Shown: piece by piece, positions 15,764-23,578 of the stretch
How the letters are laid out: every line of letters starts with the position of its first letter
Numbering within the stretch: position 1 is the stretch's first letter
Source of the DNA: an uncultured Sutterella sp.
GTDB taxonomy: Bacteria > Pseudomonadota > Gammaproteobacteria > Burkholderiales > Burkholderiaceae_F
DNA: 34,396 nt
Reading direction: 5' to 3'
Assembly (NCBI GenBank): GCA_937943605.1
Contig: CALEAW010000022.1
Location: 1 to 34,396, forward strand
Position numbers and translations under genes: made by a program
The notes under the pieces: generated by a model
Database searches by the model: none
What the model was told of the DNA's origin: nothing
The model's input: the letters and a program-made list of their open reading frames with translations, nothing else

Positions 15764-17494
15764 ATGCCGTTACCGCCCGCCTACAACGATCGCGCTCAAC
15801 AATTTTTCGATCGGTACGAAGCGCAAGAAACTTCTGACATTCAACGACTTCTTGCCCGTTGGATTCCTGCTGGAACGGATGTCTTAGAGCTTGGCTGTGG
15901 GTCTGGGCGCGATGCACGTTTTTTAGCTCAATTAGGCGCCAACGTCATCGCAACGGACGGTAGTGAGGCGCTCTTAAACCTCGCTCAACAGCACGACGAT
16001 GGTTCGACTCATCTGCGTTTTGCGTCCCTTACCCTACCACCCTCACCCTCAGACCAAACTGCTTTAGCGCAACACATCTCCACGCCGAATCACAAAGTTC
16101 GCGCGGTCTATACGTGTGGTGTCTTACAGCACCTCACTGACCATGAGCTTCACGAAACCGTGCGCTTTATCAACCGAATCACAGATGAGCAAGGCCTTGT
16201 CATTCTGATCGTACCTTTAAACCATCAAGGAGAGCCTGATCGGCTGACCTTTACGCGTGAAAAGTACGACTACATTCAGTCCTTTGAGCGTATTGGTTTT
16301 CGACTTGCAGACAGCCATTTTACGGATGACGCAGGCACCCCTGGATTTACTTGCACCTGGGCAACCTTTGTCTTTTTGCGTGAAACCGGTAGCCAACGTG
16401 CAAATCAACGTTTTCGTCGCATTCTTGAAAACGATGCCAAAACTGCCACATATAAATTGGCGCTCTTACGAGCACTCTGCGACATCAATCGCACCATGCC
16501 ACGCTTGGTTCGCTTTGAAAACGATGAAGCCCTCATCCCAGTAGGGCTCATTGCCGAACGTTGGATCAGAGATTATTGGCAATTGGCACAGGACGGTCGA
16601 ATGCCTCGACAAATTCGTCAAGGAGCTCGCCTTGCATTTGAACAACATTTAGAAGTCATGATGCAACAATGCGCGAATAGTTACAGTCTCTTTGAAGAAC
16701 TCTTAAATCGACCGACTCGTAATGACGCGCTAAACCAATGCATAACCACACTCTTTGATAACGTGGTCACAACGCTGTTCAAGGGTCCCGTACAGTACAT
16801 CACCGAGGATGACAACCCTATTTTCCATCGCGCCCAAGTGCGGTTATCAAAACGCACACCCCTGACTGACCGTCGTTCACTATTCACTCGTTATGGCGAC
16901 CTGGCTTTTCCTGCCGAACTTTGGCTCGAACTCACACGCATTGCACCTTGGCTTGAAGACAGTATCGTCCTTGAGTGGGCAAAACTCTCAGCGAGATTTG
17001 AAAGCCTCTCCACATTGATTCAAACGCCCTTAACCATGGCCGACATTGTCGTACGCTTGATGCCTAGCGACACCGCACGAGATACAAGCTTTGCGCAATC
17101 GATCTACCATCACGCCCTCACAACCGATGGCCTTCACTGTATTTGGAGTGGCCGAGAGCTCACTGCCAACACCATGGCTGTTGATCACGTCCTACCTTGG
17201 GCACGATTTCACAATAACCACCTATGGAATTTGATGCCAACGCATCGTCAATCCAATGGGCAAAAGTCCGATGCCATACCGTCGTGTGACGGTCTTTATG
17301 ATGCACGCGCTGAAATTCAAGCTAATTGGCGCCGTCTATATGACGCTTCACCGCAGCGCTTTCTGATTGAAGCCGAATGGTCACTGACACGAACGCCGTT
17401 GCCAACCCATCATTGGGAAGTTCCATTATTTGACGCGCTTTTAGAGACCGCAGACATATCTGCTAACCAACTTCAAGCCACAAGATGGCCGTGA
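15764..17494 (+). CDS. Methyltransferase-HNH endonuclease fusion protein
   Basis: A 576-aa two-part protein. The N-terminal part (about 1-210) is a class I SAM methyltransferase: motif I VLELGCGSGRD (40-50), an acidic end VIATDG (61-66), and CGVLQHLTDHEL (118-129). It lacks the NPPY/DPPY motif of DNA adenine methylases, so its target is unclear. The middle (about 225-455) starts TYKLALLRAL, resembling the lead-in of stand-alone HNH nucleases. The C-terminal part has an HNH-type motif: CIWSGREL, DHVLPW (His475), NNHLWNL (Asn485) and RQSNGQKSD, with Asn in the third place (HNN variant). ATG at 15764 has GAGG upstream and lies 8 nt after the oxidase stop. No restriction or defence genes are adjacent. 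Function unknown; nucleic acid modification or defence is an inference. Confidence 0.8.
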   Translation: MPLPPAYNDRAQQFFDRYEAQETSDIQRLLARWIPAGTDVLELGCGSGRDARFLAQLGANVIATDGSEALLNLAQQHDDGSTHLRFASLTLPPSPSDQTALAQHISTPNHKVRAVYTCGVLQHLTDHELHETVRFINRITDEQGLVILIVPLNHQGEPDRLTFTREKYDYIQSFERIGFRLADSHFTDDAGTPGFTCTWATFVFLRETGSQRANQRFRRILENDAKTATYKLALLRALCDINRTMPRLVRFENDEALIPVGLIAERWIRDYWQLAQDGRMPRQIRQGARLAFEQHLEVMMQQCANSYSLFEELLNRPTRNDALNQCITTLFDNVVTTLFKGPVQYITEDDNPIFHRAQVRLSKRTPLTDRRSLFTRYGDLAFPAELWLELTRIAPWLEDSIVLEWAKLSARFESLSTLIQTPLTMADIVVRLMPSDTARDTSFAQSIYHHALTTDGLHCIWSGRELTANTMAVDHVLPWARFHNNHLWNLMPTHRQSNGQKSDAIPSCDGLYDARAEIQANWRRLYDASPQRFLIEAEWSLTRTPLPTHHWEVPLFDALLETADISANQLQATRWP

Positions 17495-17528
17495 TATTGC
17501 TATGCTCAACTAATTATTCCAATATCAC
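17491..17528. repeat. Inverted repeat over the stop codon of the fusion gene
   Basis: A perfect 9-bp inverted repeat (GTGATATTG / CAATATCAC) with a 20-base AT-rich spacer; its left arm contains the TGA stop at 17492-17494. No T-run follows. It may be a transcription-factor site for the lipoprotein gene starting 39 nt later, or an mRNA-end structure. Confidence 0.4.
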
Positions 17529-17566
17529 ATTTAGATCGTTGACCAACCTACGAGGCAATCAAGCAC

Positions 17567-18880
17567 ATGTCCGTACTTCTTACTCGACGTACACTCCTTG
17601 GTTCCATGAGCGCTGCCGCAGCGCTTTGGTTAACCGGCTGTGCCACCAATCAACCCGTTGAAGAACCCGCCAAACCGGCAACCTTTACCCATCTCGGACC
17701 GAGAGCAACCCCCGCAACGCCGACCCTAGCTAAACGTATCCCGATGCCTGTCGTCGATGCCTTTAAGGGGGATGGGATCTTTTTCTTTGCTGACGACGAA
17801 GGGGCGCAATTCCGTATTACCGATCTCATTCGGGAGAATAACGCTTATCCTGTGGTCGAAGACTATCGTTTCGGCAAACCCCATGGCTTCACTTGGGGGT
17901 CGGGTGCAGTGGGTGTAATGCGTGACGGTCAACGGTTACCCCCAGAAAAGCCTATTCTGTTACGCCCTGAAGGCGACCATGTTGTCATCGTGTTTGACGG
18001 CGCTCAGCACATGGAGCTTCACGTTACGCTCGAAGCGTACGATGTCTCCAATCACGAAATTCGTGACTATCTACGCACCCGCGGCAATATGCCAACGAAC
18101 GCCGCTTTATTTATGGGTGAAGAGCGCTTTCCTGAAGGCAGTATTGCCTATGCCACGACCCTATGGGTTAAGCAGGACGAATTGCTTGCAACAAGCGCTA
18201 CCGCCTTTACGGGCTCTGACACGATTGAAGCTTTTTCACAGCGCTTTACCAAAGAAACGCCTTATTGCCTTAACGTCTTACCCGGCAACGACGTGCAGCC
18301 CATTGGCTTACGCTTTACGAAAGCCATCCAAAAGAAGACCATACGCAAAAATCGCCGTAGTCGTCCCGTCGAAGCTGAACAAAAAGGTCGCGTGAAGGTC
18401 TACCAAACAAAGCCAGGTACCATTTTCTGTCAACGTAACATCCCTGATGCTATCGGTGAAGCACAATGGCATCTCCAATACGTCAACGGTACCCGTACCC
18501 TAACGTTTGCCTTCTCAGACCAAATTGACCCATTGAGCATCGGGCTCATGACGGCCAATAAAAAGAATTTGCTTCCGGCCTTTGCTGAAGAAAAAACGGA
18601 TAAACGTAATGGTCGACGCGTGATTCCTGCGATTTTATGGCTCAAAGATAAGCCCATTCGCGATAGTCAATATCGCTTTAATAAAACCGCAGCCAAAGCT
18701 ATTGCTGATGCGATCAAGGCATCTCGTCCTAAACGCGAAGCATGGGAACAGGCAAACGAAAGCGAAGTCACGAGACGTGCCCGTGCTTTGCAAGCCCGTA
18801 AGGCCGCTGCCGCTGAAGCTAAACGTGCCAAGGCGTCTAAGAGCAATAAGCGTCCAAAGCGTACGACACAACGTCAATAA
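17567..18880 (+). CDS. Hypothetical lipoprotein with twin-arginine-like signal
   Basis: Not a family I recognise with certainty; 437 aa. The N-terminus has twin Arg (TRRTLLG, residues 6-12), a hydrophobic stretch and a lipobox LTGC with Cys25, so it is probably exported and lipid-anchored. The body is beta-rich, with a segment (about 60-160, DGIFFFADDEGAQFRITDL...HVVIVFDGAQHMEL) that faintly recalls the VirB9/TrbG/CagX fold of type IV secretion. No other secretion genes are present, so this is only a hint. The last 60 residues are Lys/Arg/Ala-rich (RARALQARKAAAAEAKRAK) and end in a very basic tail. ATG at 17567 has GAGG 11 nt upstream. It probably has its own transcript ending at the terminator at 18899. 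Confidence 0.75.
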   Translation: MSVLLTRRTLLGSMSAAAALWLTGCATNQPVEEPAKPATFTHLGPRATPATPTLAKRIPMPVVDAFKGDGIFFFADDEGAQFRITDLIRENNAYPVVEDYRFGKPHGFTWGSGAVGVMRDGQRLPPEKPILLRPEGDHVVIVFDGAQHMELHVTLEAYDVSNHEIRDYLRTRGNMPTNAALFMGEERFPEGSIAYATTLWVKQDELLATSATAFTGSDTIEAFSQRFTKETPYCLNVLPGNDVQPIGLRFTKAIQKKTIRKNRRSRPVEAEQKGRVKVYQTKPGTIFCQRNIPDAIGEAQWHLQYVNGTRTLTFAFSDQIDPLSIGLMTANKKNLLPAFAEEKTDKRNGRRVIPAILWLKDKPIRDSQYRFNKTAAKAIADAIKASRPKREAWEQANESEVTRRARALQARKAAAAEAKRAKASKSNKRPKRTTQRQ

Positions 18881-18898
18881 CGCCTAGTCATCCATAGC

Positions 18899-18936
18899 AA
18901 AAGAGCGAGATCAATCGACCTCGCTCTTTTGGTTTT
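18899..18936. terminator. Bidirectional terminator between convergent genes
   Basis: A perfect 11-bp stem (AAAAGAGCGAG / CTCGCTCTTTT) around a 10-base loop, with T-rich sequence on both strands. It lies between the plus-strand lipoprotein gene and minus-strand dusA, and can serve both. Confidence 0.9.
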
Positions 18937-19921
18937 AACCTTCTCCGAAGGCCTCTTCCCACGCATAAGTAAGAAGTCGTGGGCCATGCGTACGAATGGC
19001 CGCAGGGTCTGACAACACCTGACGCCAACGACGGGCACCAGGCAACCCTTGCGCCAATCCATTCACATGTCGTGCTACGGCTCGAATTGCATGTATATCG
19101 TCAGGGTAATGTGTCACCAAATAATCCGTCATTTGACGAACACACGCGAACCGCGTCACCTCATGTTCTACGCCGTAAAGTGCCTCATCCACCCCTGTCA
19201 ACATCCACGGATTTTGGTAGGCCGCACGCCCCAGCATCACACCGTCCATGCCCTCATCAATCAGCGTCTGCGATTCGCTCACCGTATTGATTTGACCATT
19301 AATCAGCATGATCGTGTCGGGAAAATCCTTTTTTAAGGCATAGGCCACATCCCGCTTTAAAGGGGGAATTTCACGATTTTCTTTGGGTGACAAGCCTTTA
19401 AGCCAAGCAGAACGCGTGTGCACAATAAAGACACGACACCCAGCCTCATAGACGGTCCCAACGAAGTCACGCACAAAGCTGTAATCCACGTGGTCATCGA
19501 CACCAATACGATGCTTAACAGTGACGGGCTTATCGGTCATATCGCGCATCGCGCGGACGCAATCCGCGACCACTTGGGGTTCAAGCATCAAGCAAGCCCC
19601 AAAACTCCCCTTTTGAACACGCTCTGAGGGGCAACCGCAATTAAGGTTATATTCGTCGTAACCGTAAGCCGAAGCAATCTCGACAGACTTCGCTAAATCC
19701 GCCGGGTCCGAGCCCCCTAACTGCAAAGCCACTGGATGCTCTTCATGCGAAAAGCCCAACAATCGATCACGATCACCAAAAATAATGGCGCCCGTGGTCA
19801 CCATTTCGGTATAAAGACGGGCACGAGTAGAAAGCAAGCGATGGAAATAACGACAATGTCGGTCAGTCCAATCGAGCATGGGCGCAACAGTAAAACGCCA
19901 ATCTTCAGGATTGAGGCTCAT
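18935..19921 (-). CDS. dusA: tRNA-dihydrouridine synthase A
   Basis: FMN enzyme that reduces uridines in the D-loop of tRNA (U20 and U20a in E. coli). The 328-aa protein has the DusA layout: FTVAPMLDWTDRHCR at the start, YTEMVTTGAI, ALQLGGSDP, YNLNCGCPSERVQKGSFGACLM with the catalytic Cys (in GACLM), VKHRIGVDD, INGQI and GVMLGRAAYQNPW. A TTG five codons earlier is possible, but ATG at 19921 with GAGACG upstream fits the family start. The T-run of the ychJ terminator ends only about 14 nt upstream of this ATG, so transcription must come from read-through or from a promoter inside ychJ. Confidence 0.94.
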   Translation of the reverse strand: MSLNPEDWRFTVAPMLDWTDRHCRYFHRLLSTRARLYTEMVTTGAIIFGDRDRLLGFSHEEHPVALQLGGSDPADLAKSVEIASAYGYDEYNLNCGCPSERVQKGSFGACLMLEPQVVADCVRAMRDMTDKPVTVKHRIGVDDHVDYSFVRDFVGTVYEAGCRVFIVHTRSAWLKGLSPKENREIPPLKRDVAYALKKDFPDTIMLINGQINTVSESQTLIDEGMDGVMLGRAAYQNPWMLTGVDEALYGVEHEVTRFACVRQMTDYLVTHYPDDIHAIRAVARHVNGLAQGLPGARRWRQVLSDPAAIRTHGPRLLTYAWEEAFGEG

Positions 19922-19934
19922 CACAATTCGTCTC

Positions 19935-19964
19935 AAAAAAGAAGCCGCCCACGGCGGGCGGCTT
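19935..19964 (-). terminator. Terminator after ychJ, directly before dusA
   Basis: A GC-rich 9-bp stem (AAGCCGCCC / GGGCGGCTT) with a 5-base loop, then six Ts on the minus strand. It ends the typA-ychJ transcript and abuts the dusA ribosome-binding region. Confidence 0.8.
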
Positions 19965-19985
19965 ATTCGTTATCAGCAAAAAGCG

Positions 19986-20384
19986 TCACTCAAAGTGGCC
20001 TTTGACATAAAGCCAACGTCCGTCCTCACGGCGAAATTGGCTTTTTTCTTCAAGCTTAAAAGCCCCTTGAGAAGTTCGACCCCGCGCAATGAAATGAACA
20101 AAACCTTCATCGCCCGCTTCGCGTGCTTCTAGAACCGTTAGCGACAACCATTTAGGTCGTGGTTCACCAGGCTCAAAGAGCACCTCGGGTCGCGTTTCTG
20201 TTGCCCATGTTTCGAGCACGTACTGATCGTTCTCGAGCACATACGCAACATAACGACTTCTCATAAGTGCTTCGGGTGTTGGGGCAGGCGCTCCTGCCAA
20301 CCAACGACCACAGCAAGCGTCAAGCGAGAGTCCGCTCCCACAGGGGCAAACCGCATTGGCCGCTTTGCTCTTCTTTTTACTCAT
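19986..20384 (-). CDS. ychJ: YchJ family SEC-C motif protein
   Basis: A 132-aa UPF0225-type protein. It has an N-terminal SEC-C zinc motif, CPCGSGLSLDACCGRWL (about 13-29), the family sequence TPEALMRSRYVAY, and a SnoaL-like C-terminal domain ending in WLYVKGHFE. The function is unsettled. It starts inside the last codons of typA (ATGAGTAA arrangement, 8-nt overlap), so its translation is probably coupled to typA. A second C-terminal SEC-C motif, found in longer members, is absent. The frame is open upstream inside typA, but ATG at 20384 gives the standard N-terminus. Confidence 0.88.
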   Translation of the reverse strand: MSKKKSKAANAVCPCGSGLSLDACCGRWLAGAPAPTPEALMRSRYVAYVLENDQYVLETWATETRPEVLFEPGEPRPKWLSLTVLEAREAGDEGFVHFIARGRTSQGAFKLEEKSQFRREDGRWLYVKGHFE

Positions 20385-22227
20385 TACCAAATTCGCTCTT
20401 ATCGGCGCGAGCAGCACGCTTACGTTCGAAGTCCTTCAGGTAGCGCTTACGCAGACGGATCGAATGCGGCGTGATTTCGACGAGTTCGTCGTCGTTAATG
20501 AATTCCACAGCGCTTTCGAGCGTGAGCTTAACCGGCGGCACCAAGCGGATGGCTTCGTCAGTCCCCGAAGCACGAATGTTCGTGAGCTGCTTACCACGGA
20601 TCGGGTTCACCACGATGTCGTTTTCACGAGCGTGTTCACCGATGATCATGCCTTCGTAGAGCTTGTCGCCCGGAGAGACGAAGAGGCGGCCACGTTCCTG
20701 GATCTTCCAAAGGGCATAGGCCACGGCATCACCGTCGTCCTGAGAGATGATCACGCCAGAGCGACGTTCGCCGATGTCACCACGGCTAATCGGACCGTAG
20801 TCATCGAACACGTGGCTCATGATACCGGTACCACGGCACATGGTCATGAAGAGGCTCTGGAAGCCAATCAAGCCACGGGCAGGGATACGATATTCGAGAC
20901 GAACACGACCCTTACCATCGGGCTGCATATCCTGCAAATCGCCCTTACGACGGCCGAGCTCTTCCATCACAGAACCCTGATGTTCTTCTTCAACGTCAAC
21001 CGTCAAGAGTTCATACGGTTCCATCTTGACGCCATCGATTTCCTTCAAGAGAACGCGCGGACGGGAAACGGCCAATTCAAAGCCTTCACGACGCATATTT
21101 TCAAGAAGAATCGTGAGGTGAAGTTCACCACGGCCAGCCACTTCCCACACCGTTTCGTCGGACGTGTTGCGAACGCGCATAGCCACGTTGGACTTCAATT
21201 CGCGTTCGAGACGTTCACGGATCTGACGAGAGGTCACAAACTTACCTTCACGACCAGCCAACGGAGAAGAGTTCACCTGGAAGTTCATCGTGAGGGTGGG
21301 TTCGTCAACCTTGAGCATCGGCAGCGCTTGCGGCTGCTGAAGGTCAGTAATCGTCGTACCAATTGCGAGTTCTTCAATACCGTTCACAAGCACGATGTCA
21401 CCAGCTTCGGCTTCATCGACGAGCATACGGTCAAGACCTTCGAACTTGAGGATCTGATTGATCTTCACGCGCTTAGGCGTATCTTCAGGGCCATTCATGA
21501 TGGCAACGTCCATGTTCGGACGAATACGGCCACGATGAACACGACCAATACCAATCTTACCAACGTAGCTCGAGTAGTCGAGCGAGCAGATCTGAAGCAT
21601 CAACGGTGCATCTGGATCGTCGTCACGAACAGGCACGTGCTTGATCACGTTATCAAAGACGGCACGCATGTTGCCGATCTTCTTCAATTCTTCAACGTCG
21701 GTCGTTTCGCCAGCAAAACCATTTAAAGCGGAGGCATAGACCACCGGGAAGTCCAACTGGTCTTCCGTCGCGCCCAACTTATCGAAAAGGTCAAACGTCT
21801 GGTTCACAACCCAATCTGGACGAGCACCCGGGCGGTCAATCTTATTCACCACCACGATCGGCTTCAAACCCTGAGCCAAGGCCTTACGGGTCACGAAGCG
21901 CGTCTGCGGCATCGGGCCTTCAACGGCGTCGACGAGCAAAAGCACACCGTCAACCATCGAGAGCACACGTTCCACTTCGCCACCGAAGTCAGCGTGCCCC
22001 GGGGTGTCGATGATGTTGATGTGCGTCCCTTCGTATTCGACGGCGCAGTTTTTCGACAAAATAGTAATGCCGCGTTCACGTTCCAAGTCATTGGAGTCCA
22101 TCACGCGTTCAGCCACCTGCTGATTGGCACGGAACGTACCGGCGCTGCGAAGCAGGCAGTCCACCATTGTGGTCTTACCGTGGTCAACGTGCGCAATGAT
22201 CGCAATATTACGAATCGCTCGAGTCAT
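20377..22227 (-). CDS. typA: Ribosome-associated GTPase TypA/BipA
   Basis: Translational GTPase acting in ribosome assembly and stress or cold response. The 616-aa protein is of usual size (607 in E. coli). The G domain shows AHVDHGKTTMVD (12-23), RERGITI, DTPGHADFGGEVERVL and NKIDRPGARP. EF-G-like domains III and V and the BipA-specific C-terminal domain follow (SVMEELGRRKGDL, RLEYRIPARGLIG, VNPIRGKQLTNIRASGTDE). ATG at 22227 has GAGA 7-8 nt upstream. It follows truB by 17 nt, so it may be part of the rimP-to-ychJ run. Codon choice is strongly biased, as expected for high expression. Confidence 0.97.
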   Translation of the reverse strand: MTRAIRNIAIIAHVDHGKTTMVDCLLRSAGTFRANQQVAERVMDSNDLERERGITILSKNCAVEYEGTHINIIDTPGHADFGGEVERVLSMVDGVLLLVDAVEGPMPQTRFVTRKALAQGLKPIVVVNKIDRPGARPDWVVNQTFDLFDKLGATEDQLDFPVVYASALNGFAGETTDVEELKKIGNMRAVFDNVIKHVPVRDDDPDAPLMLQICSLDYSSYVGKIGIGRVHRGRIRPNMDVAIMNGPEDTPKRVKINQILKFEGLDRMLVDEAEAGDIVLVNGIEELAIGTTITDLQQPQALPMLKVDEPTLTMNFQVNSSPLAGREGKFVTSRQIRERLERELKSNVAMRVRNTSDETVWEVAGRGELHLTILLENMRREGFELAVSRPRVLLKEIDGVKMEPYELLTVDVEEEHQGSVMEELGRRKGDLQDMQPDGKGRVRLEYRIPARGLIGFQSLFMTMCRGTGIMSHVFDDYGPISRGDIGERRSGVIISQDDGDAVAYALWKIQERGRLFVSPGDKLYEGMIIGEHARENDIVVNPIRGKQLTNIRASGTDEAIRLVPPVKLTLESAVEFINDDELVEITPHSIRLRKRYLKDFERKRAARADKSEFGNE

Positions 22228-22244
22228 GTTTTTCTCGTTGTGAA

Positions 22245-23138
22245 TTAATGTGCAATTAATCGTTCAGGCTCAAGAACGCCACGGTCATTGACCTGGGCTG
22301 TTCCGAGCAGCATCTTGTTCGGTCCGTATACACGGACGCGCCCTCGCATTGTAAGCCCGAGAGCCAGGCGTTGTCCCGTCATAAAGCGTGTCATCTGCAT
22401 TTCATCAAGATGAACCGCTTCAAGCGTCGACAAGAGCGCATCTGCGCCCAATAAATGTTGGCGTGCGGCCTCAGGACCGTCGCATGCATCTAAGGTTTCC
22501 AAAGTCACCGCACGATCAAGTGTGAGTTCACCCACACGCGTACGACGTAAAGCCGTTAAATGTGCGCCGCATCCTAAAGCTCGACCAATGTCTTCAGCCA
22601 AGACGCGAATATAGGTGCCTTTCGAAACCAGGCAAGTCAAAGTAAATGACGTGCCATCAAAGTCAGAGGCTTCGATCGACTTAATCGTGACTGCACGAGG
22701 GGCACGCTCAACCGTTTCCCCTTCACGTGCTAACTGATATAAGCAACGACCGTTCACCTTCAAGGCCGAATACATGGGCGGCACCTGCATGATGTCACCC
22801 AAAAAGCGACCTACAACCTCAGTGAGTTGTTCAAACGTCACATTGACTTCGTGACGCTCAATGATGTCACCTTCGGCATCGCCCGTTTCGGAGACTTCGC
22901 CCAACTTCACACGAGCGGTATAACCTTTATCAGCATGAAGAAGGTCGGCCGAAAATTTCGTCGCATTCCCAAAGCACAACGGCAACAAACCTGTTGCCAT
23001 TGGATCCAAGGTACCCGTGTGCCCAGCCTTTTGTGCATTGATTCGACGACGCACGGTTTGAAGCGCCGCATTGGAACTCATGCCATAGGGCTTATCAAAG
23101 AGCATCACGCCATCGATCGGATCGCCGCGCTTGGCCAC
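22245..23138 (-). CDS. truB: tRNA pseudouridine(55) synthase
   Basis: Makes the near-universal pseudouridine 55 of tRNA. It has 297 aa. Motifs: GVMLFDKPYGMSSN, AGHTGTLDPMATGLLPL with the catalytic Asp, YTARVKLG, PPMYSALKVNGRCLYQLAREG and SKGTYIRVLAEDIG. A C-terminal PUA-like part follows. It starts with GTG at 23138, immediately after the rbfA TAA (no spacer); the ribosome site GAGGAG lies inside the rbfA end. This is tight coupling within the nusA-infB-rbfA-truB operon. Confidence 0.97.
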   Translation of the reverse strand: MAKRGDPIDGVMLFDKPYGMSSNAALQTVRRRINAQKAGHTGTLDPMATGLLPLCFGNATKFSADLLHADKGYTARVKLGEVSETGDAEGDIIERHEVNVTFEQLTEVVGRFLGDIMQVPPMYSALKVNGRCLYQLAREGETVERAPRAVTIKSIEASDFDGTSFTLTCLVSKGTYIRVLAEDIGRALGCGAHLTALRRTRVGELTLDRAVTLETLDACDGPEAARQHLLGADALLSTLEAVHLDEMQMTRFMTGQRLALGLTMRGRVRVYGPNKMLLGTAQVNDRGVLEPERLIAH

Positions 23139-23507
23139 TTATTGCTCCTCGCTAGACTTGGTTTCGCTCATCGCCTTACGAATGAGCGCATCCATTTCGA
23201 AACCGCGGTTCACACTGTCGTCATGCGCAAAGTGCAAGGTCGGTACCGTATGAATCGTGAGCTTACGGAACAGATGATTGCGCAACATCCCTGCAGCGGC
23301 ATTGAGCCCTTCTTCACAGACAGCAGGATCACTGCCGAGGACCGTAAAGAACACCTTAGCGTGCGCATAGTCGGGCGTAATCTCGCAACCCGTGATCGTC
23401 ACAAGCCCAACACGAGGATCGCGAACTTCTTTCGGGATCAATACAGCGAGATCGCGAGCGATCTGATCGGCCACTCGAAGGGAGCGACCAGGTTTCTTTT
23501 GTTTCAT
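23139..23507 (-). CDS. rbfA: Ribosome-binding factor A
   Basis: Binds the 30S subunit and helps 16S rRNA 5'-end maturation, also in the cold. The 122-aa protein has the KH-like fold features: VADQIARDLAVLI, DPRVGLVTITGCEITPDYAHAKVFFTV, RNHLFRKL and VPTLHFAHDDSVNRG. ATG at 23507 has AAGAGAAG upstream. It is 71 nt downstream of infB; that spacer has GGGGA/TCCCC complementarity but no T-run. Confidence 0.96.
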   Translation of the reverse strand: MKQKKPGRSLRVADQIARDLAVLIPKEVRDPRVGLVTITGCEITPDYAHAKVFFTVLGSDPAVCEEGLNAAAGMLRNHLFRKLTIHTVPTLHFAHDDSVNRGFEMDALIRKAMSETKSSEEQ

Positions 23508-23578
23508 TAAATGCTTCTCTTTGAGACAAACACGGGGAAGCCACCCTGTAAAGGTAACCTCCCCTTTATTTTCAAGGC

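Noticed and set aside
17840..18060. Type IV secretion VirB9/TrbG assignment for the lipoprotein
   Set aside because: The likeness is faint and no other conjugation or secretion gene is nearby. Kept as hypothetical.
20356..21726. 456-codon open frame antisense to typA
   Set aside because: Same shadow effect; typA on the other strand has all GTPase motifs.
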